DNA from: UBA11540 sp003445125
Lineage (GTDB): Bacteria; Bacillota; Clostridia; Oscillospirales; Ruminococcaceae
Length of the DNA stretch: 16,017 nt
Assembly: GCA_937899435.1 (NCBI GenBank)
Contig: CALBQG010000079.1
Location: 1-16,017, forward strand
Reading direction: 5' to 3'
Both the position numbers and the translations under genes were made by a program. Position 1 is the stretch's first letter; every line of letters begins with the position of its first letter. This document shows, piece by piece, positions 7,066-15,064 of the stretch. The notes under the pieces were generated by a model. The model had not been told where the DNA came from and made no database searches. It worked only from the letters and a program-made list of their open reading frames with translations.

Positions 7066-8415
7066 TCAGACCACGCCCTGAGCCATCATTGCGTCGGCAA
7101 CTTTCAGGAATCCGGCAATGTTTGCACCTGCCACCAGATTGCCCTCCAAACCATACTCTTTGGAGGCGTTGTAGGCATTGTGGAAAATGTTGACCATGAT
7201 GTCCTTCAGCTTGGCATCGACTTCCTCGAACGTCCACGAATACCGCATGGAGTTTTGGCACATTTCCAATCCCGACGTTGCCACGCCGCCCGCATTGGCA
7301 GCCTTGGCAGGAGCGAACATGACGCCCGCCTTCAGGAAGGCTTCGATCGCTTCGGGCGTGCTGGGCATATTCGCGCCCTCGCACACGGCGGTCACGCCGT
7401 TTTTGATCAGCAGCTTCGCGCTCTCGCCGTCCAGCTCGTTCTGCGTTGCGCAGGGAAGCGCGATGTCGCAGGGAATCGACCAGATGCCGTGGCAGCCTTC
7501 GGTATACACTGCGCCCTCTACGCGCTGTGCATACTCGCGGATTCTTCCGCGCTCGACCTCTTTAATCTGCTGAACCACGGGCAGCTGAATACCGTTTTTG
7601 TCATAGACATAGCCGTTGGAATCGGACATTGCCACCACTTTGCCGCCCAGCTGCATTGCCTTTTCCGCCGCATAGATTGCCACGTTTCCGGAACCGGAGA
7701 TCACGATTGTCTTACCCTTGACGGAATCCTTCTTCATGCAGGAGAGCATTTCCTCGGTGAAATACAGCAGTCCGTAGCCGGTTGCCTGTGTACGGGCGAG
7801 AGAGCCGCCGTAGGACAGTCCTTTGCCGGTGAGAACGCCGGAGAACTCATTTCTCAGACGCTTATACTGACCGAACAGATAGCCGATTTCTCTGCCGCCC
7901 ACGCCGATGTCGCCGGCGGGAACGTCGGTGTCCGGTCCGATGTACTTGCAGAGCTCAGTCATAAAGCTCTGGCAGAAGCGCATGATTTCCGCGTCGGATT
8001 TTCCTTTGGGATCGAAATCGGAACCGCCCTTGCCGCCGCCCATGGGCAAGCCGGTGAGGGAGTTTTTGAAGGTCTGCTCAAAGCCCAAAAATTTAATGAC
8101 CGATGCGCAGACGGACGGATGCAGACGCAGACCGCCCTTGTACGGACCGATGGCGGAATTGAACTGCACACGATAGCCGCGGTTGACGCGCACCTTTCCG
8201 GCATCGTCTACCCACGGAACCCTGAACTGTATAAAGCGTTCCGGCTCGACCAGGCGCTCCAGAATGCCGTTTTCCTCGATTTTCGGGTTTTTGGCGACGA
8301 CCGGCTCAAAAGATTCCAGCACTTCGCGCACTGCCTGGAGAAATTCCGGCTCGCCCGGATTTCTTTTTTCCACATCCGCATAAACTCTTGCAAGATATTC
8401 GCTCTTGAAATTCAT
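7066..8415 (-). CDS. gdhA: NADP-specific glutamate dehydrogenase
   Basis: The 449-residue enzyme catalyses reductive amination of 2-oxoglutarate to glutamate (EC 1.4.1.4), a main ammonia-assimilation route. Length and motifs match hexameric bacterial GDH. They are GPYKGGLRLHPSV (K93), LPMGGGKGGSDFDPKG (catalytic-site lysine K129), VPAGDIGVGGREIGYLFG (catalytic D169), the Rossmann loop ISGSGNVA (about 239-246) and SDSNG after the second strand, usual for NADP-type enzymes. NAD versus NADP preference is inferred from family resemblance. The ATG at 8415 has GGAGG seven bases upstream and a good promoter. The gene diverges from addA and is followed by a hairpin and hyi on the same strand. Confidence 0.97.
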   Translation of the reverse strand: MNFKSEYLARVYADVEKRNPGEPEFLQAVREVLESFEPVVAKNPKIEENGILERLVEPERFIQFRVPWVDDAGKVRVNRGYRVQFNSAIGPYKGGLRLHPSVCASVIKFLGFEQTFKNSLTGLPMGGGKGGSDFDPKGKSDAEIMRFCQSFMTELCKYIGPDTDVPAGDIGVGGREIGYLFGQYKRLRNEFSGVLTGKGLSYGGSLARTQATGYGLLYFTEEMLSCMKKDSVKGKTIVISGSGNVAIYAAEKAMQLGGKVVAMSDSNGYVYDKNGIQLPVVQQIKEVERGRIREYAQRVEGAVYTEGCHGIWSIPCDIALPCATQNELDGESAKLLIKNGVTAVCEGANMPSTPEAIEAFLKAGVMFAPAKAANAGGVATSGLEMCQNSMRYSWTFEEVDAKLKDIMVNIFHNAYNASKEYGLEGNLVAGANIAGFLKVADAMMAQGVV

Positions 8416-8447
8416 ACAAAAACCTCCGATCACAATTTTACAGAGTA

Positions 8448-8476
8448 ATGATACCATATATTCTTCAAAAAATCAA
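8448..8476 (-). promoter_or_regulatory. Sigma-A promoter of gdhA
   Basis: On the minus strand TTGATT (8476-8471) and TATCAT (8453-8448) are 17 bases apart, with an extended-type TGG just before the -10. The leader is about 25-30 bases. Confidence 0.75.
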
Positions 8477-8492
8477 GAGGTTTTCTCTACTT

Positions 8493-8520
8493 TTGCAAGT
8501 TTCGACACAAAAAATTGCAA
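8493..8520. promoter_or_regulatory. Phased TTGCAA pair upstream of gdhA
   Basis: The palindromic hexamer TTGCAA occurs at 8493-8498 and again at 8515-8520, 22 bases apart or about two helical turns, just upstream of the gdhA -35 box. This is the geometry of a regulator binding two sites on one DNA face. No binding protein is identified. Confidence 0.3.
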
Positions 8521-8525
8521 TCTAT

Positions 8526-8537
8526 CCGCAGCTGCGG
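8526..8537. promoter_or_regulatory. 12-bp palindrome CCGCAGCTGCGG
   Basis: This is a perfect palindrome in the gdhA-addA divergent spacer. It may be a protein-binding site or chance in GC-rich DNA; no further support is visible. Confidence 0.2.
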
Positions 8538-8594
8538 CGAAAAGAGGTACTGTGGGCGCAGAAGCGGCAAATATTTTTCTTTTTTTGTGATTTT

Positions 8595-8626
8595 TTGTAG
8601 ATATTTTCCTGCATTTCGTGTACAAT
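8595..8626 (+). promoter_or_regulatory. Possible addA promoter
   Basis: TACAAT at 8621-8626 is a good -10 box in the right place. The best upstream match, TTGTAG (8595-8600), is weak and 20 bases away. The box overlaps an in-frame ATG at 8625, which argues against that ATG as the addA start. Confidence 0.35.
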
Positions 8627-8699
8627 GGAGACAGCACTTTCGTCCCGCCGCACCCGACGGGGCTTTGCCAATAACATCCGCATTTCGGGAGGGATCTTC

Positions 8700-11600
8700 G
8701 TGCCGTCATGGACAACCGAACAAAGTAGCGCTATCACCGACCGCGGCGGAACACTGCTGGTTTCCGCCGCGGCGGGAAGCGGCAAAACCGCCGTATTGGC
8801 GGAGCGCGTCGTCCGCCGTCTGACCGACCCGGTCGCGCCGACCGACGCCGACCGCCTGCTGGTCGTGACCTTTACCAATGCCGCCGCGGGCGAGCTGCGC
8901 GAGCGGGTATCGCAGAAGCTGTCCGCCCTTGCCGACGACCCCGCATTTGCCCCGCTGGTGCGGCGGCAGCTGGTGCTGCTGGATCGCGCCAACATTTCCA
9001 CGATCGACGCGTTCTGCATCCGTCTGGTGCGGGAAAACTTCGCCATGCTCGGCATTTCTCCCGATTTTTCCATCGCCGACGAAAACGAAATTGCCGTGTT
9101 GCAGATGCAGACTCTGCGGGAGGTGATGGATGAGCGTTACGCCCGAAGCGACGCTTCCTTTGCCGCACTGTCCGAGCTGGTCAACAATTTCCGCGACGAC
9201 CTCGGGCTGATTTCCGTGGTGCTGTCGGTGTACCGTTTTTCCCGCTCGCACCCGTTCTACCGCGACTGGCTGTGCGATCAGCCGCGCCGCTATGAAACCG
9301 AAGCCGCCGACGTCACCCGCTCCCGATGGGCGCAGGTGCTGTACGGCTCCGCCAAGGAAGCCCTCGCCCAGGCGCGCGCCGCCGTGCGGGAAATTCTGAC
9401 GGAAATTGCAGGCGACCCGCTGCTTGAAAAAGTCTACCTTGCCGACGCGCAAGCCATCTTAGCGTCCGTCGAACGGGCGCAGGCGTGCTGTGACGCCTGC
9501 GATTTCGACGGGATGTCAAGCTGGTGCCGCTATGTTTCCTTCTCTCCCCTCCGCAAGCCGTCCAAGCACGAGGACAAGGAGCAGCTTGCCCGCATCAAGG
9601 CGCGGCGCGACGAGGTCAAGGAAATTTTTGAAATGTTACAGGCGCTGTTCTGCGCCGATCGGGAAGAATTTGAGGACGATCTGCGCGACCTGCTGCCCCG
9701 TGTGCGCGAGCTGTTCGGGCTGGCGGTCGATTTTGCCGACCGTCTGGCGCAGAAAAAAGCCGAAAAGAACATTGCCGATTTTGCCGATGCCGAACAGTGG
9801 ACACTGGATCTCCTGCTGCAAAAAGAAGGGGACGGCTATGTCCGCACGCCCTTTGCCGAGCGCCTGTGTCTGGATTTCGACGAAATTCTCATTGACGAAT
9901 GTCAGGATTCCAACGCCATTCAGGACATGATTTTCTCCGCTGTCTCGAAAAACGACGGCAACCTGTTTCTGGTCGGCGATGTCAAGCAGAGCATCTACCG
10001 TTTCCGCCAGGCGAGTCCCGAACGGTTCATTGAGAAAATGAATCGGTTTTCCGATTTTGACGGCGAGCATTATCCCGCGAAAATCACGCTGAACAAAAAC
10101 TTCCGCAGCCGCAATACCGTGACCGACACCGTCAACTTCTTTTTCGACCAGCTGATGAGTCCCGCGACGGGCGGCGTGGACTACACGAAGGAGCGGCTGA
10201 TCTGCGGCGCGTCCTACCCGCCCGATCCCGCCTTTGAGCCGGAATTTGTCCTGCTCGGACGCGAAACGGGAGAAACGTCCGCCGAAGTGCAGGCGCGTTA
10301 CATTGCCTCCCGCATCCGCGAACTGGCGGGATCGCTGGATATCACCGAAAAGGACGGCAGTGTGCGCAAGGCGCAGTACCGCGATTTCTGTATTCTTCTG
10401 CGTTCGCTGAAAAACACGTCCGACGTTTACACCGCCGCCCTGAAAAAGGCGGGAATCCCCTGCTGTGAGCAGAGCAGCGAGGGCTTTTTCTCACAGCCCG
10501 AAATTTCGTCGGTGCTGTCGCTTCTGCGTGTGGCGGACAACCCCACGTCGGACATGGATATGCTCACGGTGATGTACGCCGATTTTTCCGATTTTTCCAC
10601 CGACGATCTCGCGCGTCTGCGCCTGTGCGACCGCAGGGTTTCGCTTTATGCCGCCGCCGTGCGCTATGCCGAAAGCGGGGACGAGGAAGGTCTGCGGGAA
10701 AAGTGCCGCCGACTTTTGTCGCTGATTGCCGATCTGCGCGCCTTTGCCGCCGGGCACAGCTTGTCGGAGCTGCTGTCCTTTCTTGACGAAAAGCTCCGAT
10801 TGTCCGAGCTTTTCTCCCTGCGCTACCGTGACGGCGAAAAAGCGGCGCACATCGACCGTCTCAAAGCCTTTGCCGCACAGTCGGAATCGCGCGACCTGCC
10901 GACGCTGACGGCATTTTTGCGCCGCATCGACCGCATGATCGAGGACGGCGCGGATTTCAAGCTCACCGCCGCCCCCTCCGAGACGAATGCCGTCTCGGTG
11001 ATGAGTATCCACCGCTCCAAGGGGCTGGAATTCCCCGTGTGCTTTCTCGCGTCGCTTGACAAACGCTTCAACCGCACCGACCTTCAGCAGCGCGTGCTTC
11101 TCCATGCCGACCTCGGCTTTGCCTGCGTGCGGCGCGACGAACGGCGGCACATCGAATTTCCCACCGTCCCCCTCACTGCCACCCGCCTGAAATCCGAGGA
11201 CGCCATGCTTTCCGAGGAAATGCGGATGCTGTACGTGGCAATGACGCGGGCAAGGGAAAAAATGATTCTTGTCGCTGCCGACCGCGACCCAATGCGGCTG
11301 ATTGACAAAACCGCCGCGAAAATTCTCACCGATGAGCGGGTGCTTCCGGCGTACACGGTGAAAAATTGCAAGTCTTATCTGGAATGGGCGCTCCTGTGCG
11401 CCCTGCGGCATCCGTCGCTGCGCGCGTTTGCCAACGGGAAAATTTCTCCCGCTGCCGGGCTTTCTTGCGAGATTCCTCTGCACTTTTCCGTCCTGTCCGC
11501 CGAGGACGTGACCGACGCTGCCAAGCGCACCGCCGTGATGCCGACCGTCGGGGACACCGACGAGCTGCTTGCCCGTGTGCAGAAGTCCCGCGCCTGTGTC

Positions 11601-12209
11601 TACCCTTACGAAGAAGCCACCCGTATTCCCACCAAGGCGGCGGTTTCGCAGCTGACCGAGGACGCCCCGATTTCCCTGTCGCCGCCGTCGTTTTCCGACG
11701 AGCTTTCCCCCGCCGAGCGGGGCACCGCTCTGCACGCGTTCATGCAGTTTGCCGATTACGCCGCCGCCCGCCGCGATTTTTCCGCCGAGCTTTCCCGTCT
11801 GCGCGACGCGCGTTTTCTCACCGAAAAGCAGGCGGACGCCGTAGACCCCGCGCTGATCGGCGCGTTCTTCTCCTCATCGCTTGCCGACGAGCTGTTTTCC
11901 GCCGACCGCGTATGGCGGGAATACCGCTTCATGACCGCCGTGCCCGCCTGCGAACTGCTGAGCGGATTTTCCTCCGACGAGCCGGTCATGGTGCAGGGAA
12001 TCGCGGACTGTATCTTTACAAAAAACGGCAGATATGTTATACTGGACTACAAGAGCGACCGTGTGCATGACCTGCAGCAGCTCGCCGACCGTTACGGCGG
12101 TCAGCTGGCGTTGTACCGCCGCGCCGTCAGCGAGGCGTTTCATGTGCAGGAAAAGGACATCCGGTGCAAAATCTGGTCGTTCATGCTCAAAGATGCCATT
12201 GAAGTTTAG
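8700..12209 (+). CDS. addA: ATP-dependent helicase/nuclease subunit A
   Basis: The 1169-residue protein fits AddA (1232 in Bacillus subtilis), the UvrD-like helicase plus RecB-type nuclease subunit that processes double-strand breaks. Helicase motifs run in order: WTTEQ at the N-terminus, Walker A SAAAGSGKT (about 22-30), VVTFTNAAAGELR, Walker B ILIDECQD (about 397-403), FLVGDVKQSIYRFR, NKNFRS, MSIHRSKGLEFPV, and EEMRMLYVAMTRAREK (motif VI, about 839-854). The C-terminal nuclease shows H1012 in RGTALHAF, D1103 in GIADCIF, D1116-K1118 in LDYKSD, and GGQLALY. GGGAGGG lies six bases before the GTG at 8700. Its partner AddB is not in this window, although addB normally precedes addA. The stop overlaps the nagB ribosome binding site, so the two are cotranscribed. 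Confidence 0.96.
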   Translation: MPSWTTEQSSAITDRGGTLLVSAAAGSGKTAVLAERVVRRLTDPVAPTDADRLLVVTFTNAAAGELRERVSQKLSALADDPAFAPLVRRQLVLLDRANISTIDAFCIRLVRENFAMLGISPDFSIADENEIAVLQMQTLREVMDERYARSDASFAALSELVNNFRDDLGLISVVLSVYRFSRSHPFYRDWLCDQPRRYETEAADVTRSRWAQVLYGSAKEALAQARAAVREILTEIAGDPLLEKVYLADAQAILASVERAQACCDACDFDGMSSWCRYVSFSPLRKPSKHEDKEQLARIKARRDEVKEIFEMLQALFCADREEFEDDLRDLLPRVRELFGLAVDFADRLAQKKAEKNIADFADAEQWTLDLLLQKEGDGYVRTPFAERLCLDFDEILIDECQDSNAIQDMIFSAVSKNDGNLFLVGDVKQSIYRFRQASPERFIEKMNRFSDFDGEHYPAKITLNKNFRSRNTVTDTVNFFFDQLMSPATGGVDYTKERLICGASYPPDPAFEPEFVLLGRETGETSAEVQARYIASRIRELAGSLDITEKDGSVRKAQYRDFCILLRSLKNTSDVYTAALKKAGIPCCEQSSEGFFSQPEISSVLSLLRVADNPTSDMDMLTVMYADFSDFSTDDLARLRLCDRRVSLYAAAVRYAESGDEEGLREKCRRLLSLIADLRAFAAGHSLSELLSFLDEKLRLSELFSLRYRDGEKAAHIDRLKAFAAQSESRDLPTLTAFLRRIDRMIEDGADFKLTAAPSETNAVSVMSIHRSKGLEFPVCFLASLDKRFNRTDLQQRVLLHADLGFACVRRDERRHIEFPTVPLTATRLKSEDAMLSEEMRMLYVAMTRAREKMILVAADRDPMRLIDKTAAKILTDERVLPAYTVKNCKSYLEWALLCALRHPSLRAFANGKISPAAGLSCEIPLHFSVLSAEDVTDAAKRTAVMPTVGDTDELLARVQKSRACVYPYEEATRIPTKAAVSQLTEDAPISLSPPSFSDELSPAERGTALHAFMQFADYAAARRDFSAELSRLRDARFLTEKQADAVDPALIGAFFSSSLADELFSADRVWREYRFMTAVPACELLSGFSSDEPVMVQGIADCIFTKNGRYVILDYKSDRVHDLQQLADRYGGQLALYRRAVSEAFHVQEKDIRCKIWSFMLKDAIEV

Positions 12210-12221
12210 GGAGGACTTTTT

Positions 12222-12953
12222 ATGCGTATTTACCGCGCCAAAGACTACTGCGACATGAGCCGCAAGGCTGCCAATATTCTTTCCGCACAGGTCATCATGA
12301 AGCCCGATGCCGTGCTGGGACTTGCCACCGGCTCCACGCCGGAGGGAACCTATGCCCAGCTGATTGAATGGTACAACAAGGGCGACATTGATTTTTCGCA
12401 GGTCACTACCGTCAACCTCGACGAGTACAAGGGGCTGCTCCCCGACGACGAGCAGAGCTATCACTATTTCATGCACAAGCACTTTTTTGATCATATCAAC
12501 ATCGATCCCGCCCGCATCCATCTGCCCGACGGCACCGAAGAGGACAGCGAAAAGGCGTGCAGCGATTACAACCGTGTCATCCGCTCCGTCGGCGGCGTGG
12601 ATATGCAGCTGCTCGGCATCGGCGGAAACGGTCACATCGGCTTCAACGAGCCGAATCAGGCGTTTGAAAAGGAAACGCACTGCGTCGCGCTGAAGGAGGA
12701 AACCATCCGCGCCAATTCCCGTTTCTTCGATTCGATCGACAAAGTGCCGCGTTTTGCCTACACCATGGGCATCAAAAGCATCATGCAGGCGAAAACCATC
12801 CTGCTGATTGCTTCGGGCGAAGCCAAAGCTGACGCGATTTACAATACCGTCTGCGGTCCGGTCACGCCTGCGGTTCCCGCGTCGATCCTGCAATTGCACA
12901 ACAACGTGATCATCGTTGCGGACGAGGCGGCACTTTCCAAGGTCAGTCTCTGA
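12222..12953 (+). CDS. nagB: Glucosamine-6-phosphate deaminase
   Basis: NagB converts glucosamine-6-phosphate to fructose-6-phosphate and ammonia (EC 3.5.99.6), linking amino-sugar breakdown to glycolysis. At 243 residues it matches Firmicutes NagB. Visible signatures are the phosphate loop LGLATGSTPEGTY (32-44), NLDEYKGL with catalytic D67, and GIGGNGHIGFNEP (132-144) with catalytic H138 and E143. N136 replaces the Asp of the Escherichia coli enzyme, as is normal in Firmicutes. It starts at the ATG at 12222 with GGGAGG seven bases upstream, only 12 bases after the addA stop. The pairing with addA is not functional in any known way; shared transcription is inferred. With the GH20-like gene about 10 kb away it suggests amino-sugar use. 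Confidence 0.96.
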   Translation: MRIYRAKDYCDMSRKAANILSAQVIMKPDAVLGLATGSTPEGTYAQLIEWYNKGDIDFSQVTTVNLDEYKGLLPDDEQSYHYFMHKHFFDHINIDPARIHLPDGTEEDSEKACSDYNRVIRSVGGVDMQLLGIGGNGHIGFNEPNQAFEKETHCVALKEETIRANSRFFDSIDKVPRFAYTMGIKSIMQAKTILLIASGEAKADAIYNTVCGPVTPAVPASILQLHNNVIIVADEAALSKVSL

Positions 12954-12975
12954 TCCGCTTTCCGAAAACAGTCGT

Positions 12976-13013
12976 CGGGCGGTGCGCCGCGTTTTTGCGC
13001 GGCGCACCGCCCG
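12976..13013 (+). terminator. Perfect 16-bp hairpin after nagB
   Basis: Bases 12976-12991 pair with 12998-13013. The only T-run is in the loop (TTTTTG), and AACCGCAG follows the stem. Lacking a U-tract, it is probably at most a partial terminator. The next gene starts 30 bases later on the same strand. Confidence 0.55.
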
Positions 13014-13042
13014 AACCGCAGATACGATTTACGGAGGATTTT

Positions 13043-13411
13043 ATGGACGCTTTCTTTTTCGGCGGAGGATTTCAGATTCTCTTTTTTCTGACCTTTGCCC
13101 TCATTCTCGGCATGGTCGTTTTCACGTTTGTGCGCAACATCGGACAGTGGAGCAAAAACAACCGCTCTCCGCGGCTGACGGTGGATGCCGTTGCAGTCGC
13201 AAAGCGCGAAGAAGTGTCCGTTTCGCACCACCCTACGGGAAACGCCGCGATGCACACTTCTTCCCATACCGAGTATTTCATCACCTTTCAGGTGGAAAGC
13301 GGCGACCGGATGGAGCTTCCGGTGAGCGGGTCGGAATACGGCATGATCGTGGAAGGCGACCGCGGACGCCTGACCTTTCAGGGCACGCGGTTTCTGAGTT
13401 TTGACCGCTGA
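13043..13411 (+). CDS. DUF2500-family membrane protein
   Basis: The product has 122 residues. A hydrophobic N-terminal segment (about 8-31) is followed by WSKNNRSP and a soluble beta-rich part. That part ends YFITFQVESGDRMELPV, SEYGMIVEGDRGRLTFQGTR and FLSFDR, a pattern matching the DUF2500 family. It is most likely anchored by one membrane helix; the family's function is not known. The ATG at 13043 has GGAGG five bases upstream; an in-frame ATG at 12995 lies inside the hairpin after nagB and is unlikely. No own promoter is obvious, so expression may come by read-through from addA-nagB. Confidence 0.82.
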   Translation: MDAFFFGGGFQILFFLTFALILGMVVFTFVRNIGQWSKNNRSPRLTVDAVAVAKREEVSVSHHPTGNAAMHTSSHTEYFITFQVESGDRMELPVSGSEYGMIVEGDRGRLTFQGTRFLSFDR

Positions 13412-13446
13412 CATTTCGCCGCCCCGCCCCCGAACGCATAGAAAAC

Positions 13447-13488
13447 AAAAGCGGCACATCCTTTTCTCGTAAAAAAAGGATGTGCCGC
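13447..13488 (-). terminator. Terminator of gltA (second hairpin, minus strand)
   Basis: A perfect 15-bp stem (13451-13465 with 13474-13488, eight-base loop) is followed on the minus strand by TTTTGTTTTC. It is the signal that ends gltA transcripts. On the plus strand no T-tract follows. Confidence 0.8.
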
Positions 13489-13496
13489 ACAGCATG

Positions 13497-13538
13497 CCCC
13501 CGCGCCGCGCACTTTCGTGCGCGGCGCGGGGGTCTTTT
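13497..13538 (+). terminator. Terminator of the addA-nagB-DUF2500 unit
   Basis: A perfect 16-bp GC stem (13497-13512 with 13517-13532, loop TTTC) is followed on the plus strand by TCTTTT. It ends rightward transcripts and lies next to the gltA terminator, forming a converging pair. Confidence 0.8.
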
Positions 13539-13549
13539 CGCTTTCGCGT

Positions 13550-14914
13550 TTATTCTCTTTCCTTCAGCGGACGATAGGGCTGTTCGGGCTTGACATTCAC
13601 ATACGCCGGGCGGATAATCTTTCCCGCGTTCTGAATTTCCTCGATGCGGTGTGCGCTCCAGCCGGCGATACGCGCCATGGCAAAAATCGGCGTGTAAAGC
13701 TCCTGCGGAAGCTCCAGCATCTGATAAATGAGTCCCGAATAGAAATCCACATTGGCGCTTACGCCCTTATAGATCCGCCGTTTTTCGGCAATGACCTCCG
13801 GCGCCAGTCGGGCGACCTCCTCATACAGCATCCAATCCCGCTCATAGCCCTTTTCCTGTGCCAGACGGCGGGCAAAGCTGCCGAGAATATCGGCACGCGG
13901 GTCGGACTTGGAATACACCGCGTGTCCCATGCCGTAGATCAGTCCCGCGTTGTCAAACGCACGGCGATCCAGCAGGCGCGCCAGGTAATCCTTCACTTCG
14001 GACGGGTTTTCGGGGTTGACGTGCGCCTTCATGTCCTCAAACATCTGCACGACCTTGATATTCGCGCCGCCGTGCCGCGGTCCCTTCAGCGATCCCAGCG
14101 CTGCCGCGACTGCCGCGTAGGTGTCCGTACCCGACGAAGTGACCACGTGTGTGGTGAAGGTGGAGTTGTTTCCGCCGCCGTGTTCGGCGTGCAGCACCAG
14201 CGCAAGGTCGAGAATCTGCGCCTCCAGCAGCGTGTAGGTGCTGTTTTCGCGCAGTAAATAGAGAATATGCTCCGCCGTGGACAGCTTGCGGTTCGGCTGA
14301 TGGATCACCAGGCTCTGCCCGCAATGATAGTGGCGGTAGGACTGATAGCCGTACACGCCCAACAGCGGCAGTTCGGCAATCAGCTGCATACACTGGCGCA
14401 GGACGTTGGGCACCGAAATGTCGTCGGGATTGTCATCGTAGGCATACAGCGCCAGCACCGTGCGTGACAGGATGTTCATCATGTCTTTTCCCGGCGCCTT
14501 GAGGATCATGTCCCGCACAAACGATTCGGGCAGGCTTCGGTACGCCGACAGTTCCTTGCAGAAACGATGCAGCTGCGTTTTGTTCGGCAATTCGGAAAAA
14601 AGCAGCAGGTACACCGTTTCTTCAAATCCGAAGCGGTTGTCCTTCAGAAAGCCGTCCACCAGATTGCGCACGTTGATGCCGCAGTAATAGAGCTGTCCCT
14701 CGCAGGGGATTTCTTCCCCGTCGGGCGTTTTTTCCTTGGCTTTGATGCGGGAAACCTCGGTCAGTCCCGTGACGACGCCGTTTCCGTTAATGTCGCGCAA
14801 GCCGCGAAACACATGATACTGTTCATACATCTGCGGCAAAATTCCGTTATGTTCACTTGATTGTTTTGCCATTTCCTCAAGATACGGGGTGATTTCCGAA
14901 TACGATTTTTTCAT
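13550..14914 (-). CDS. gltA: Citrate synthase
   Basis: The 454-residue enzyme condenses oxaloacetate and acetyl-CoA to citrate, the entry to 2-oxoglutarate and glutamate synthesis. Catalytic residues are recognisable: H245 in HAEHGGGNNSTF, H331 in GMGHAVY and D389 in SANVDFYSG. The GPRHGGANIKVVQMFEDM block is also typical of clostridial type citrate synthases. The first 90 residues form the usual clostridial N-terminal extension. The ATG at 14914 has AAGGAG six bases upstream; an earlier frame start at 14980 lies in the promoter. 2-Methylcitrate synthase activity cannot be excluded. It is transcribed alone and diverges from the DUF4097 gene. Confidence 0.95.
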   Translation of the reverse strand: MKKSYSEITPYLEEMAKQSSEHNGILPQMYEQYHVFRGLRDINGNGVVTGLTEVSRIKAKEKTPDGEEIPCEGQLYYCGINVRNLVDGFLKDNRFGFEETVYLLLFSELPNKTQLHRFCKELSAYRSLPESFVRDMILKAPGKDMMNILSRTVLALYAYDDNPDDISVPNVLRQCMQLIAELPLLGVYGYQSYRHYHCGQSLVIHQPNRKLSTAEHILYLLRENSTYTLLEAQILDLALVLHAEHGGGNNSTFTTHVVTSSGTDTYAAVAAALGSLKGPRHGGANIKVVQMFEDMKAHVNPENPSEVKDYLARLLDRRAFDNAGLIYGMGHAVYSKSDPRADILGSFARRLAQEKGYERDWMLYEEVARLAPEVIAEKRRIYKGVSANVDFYSGLIYQMLELPQELYTPIFAMARIAGWSAHRIEEIQNAGKIIRPAYVNVKPEQPYRPLKERE

Positions 14915-14970
14915 GAACGGCTCCTTCCTGTCAGAATCTGTCTGTTTTTGTATAAAATAATTCATTATAC

Positions 14971-14999
14971 AGTATACCATATATTTTTGACCCTGTCAA
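14971..14999 (-). promoter_or_regulatory. Sigma-A promoter of gltA
   Basis: On the minus strand TTGACA (14999-14994), a 17-base spacer and TATACT (14976-14971) form a near-consensus promoter. A second -10-like TATAAT lies just downstream (14969-14964). The leader is about 50 bases. Confidence 0.85.
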
Positions 15000-15006
15000 G
15001 GAAGGT

Positions 15007-15035
15007 TTGACAAGATGCGCGGTTTGTGCTATGCT
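15007..15035 (+). promoter_or_regulatory. Sigma-A promoter of the DUF4097 gene
   Basis: TTGACA (15007-15012), 17 bases, then TATGCT (15030-15035). Its -35 box is only seven bases from that of gltA on the opposite strand. Confidence 0.8.
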
Positions 15036-15064
15036 TATAGCGCAACCGAAAGGAGAGATTTTTT

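Noticed and set aside
6046..8448. 800-codon open frame on the plus strand
   Set aside because: It lies antisense to hyi and gdhA, whose products are clear family members; its composition (many Arg, His, Gln, Cys) is that of a shadow frame in GC-rich DNA.
10491..13007. Long minus-strand frames of 414 and 377 codons
   Set aside because: They are shadows of addA and nagB, which carry all expected motifs in order on the plus strand.
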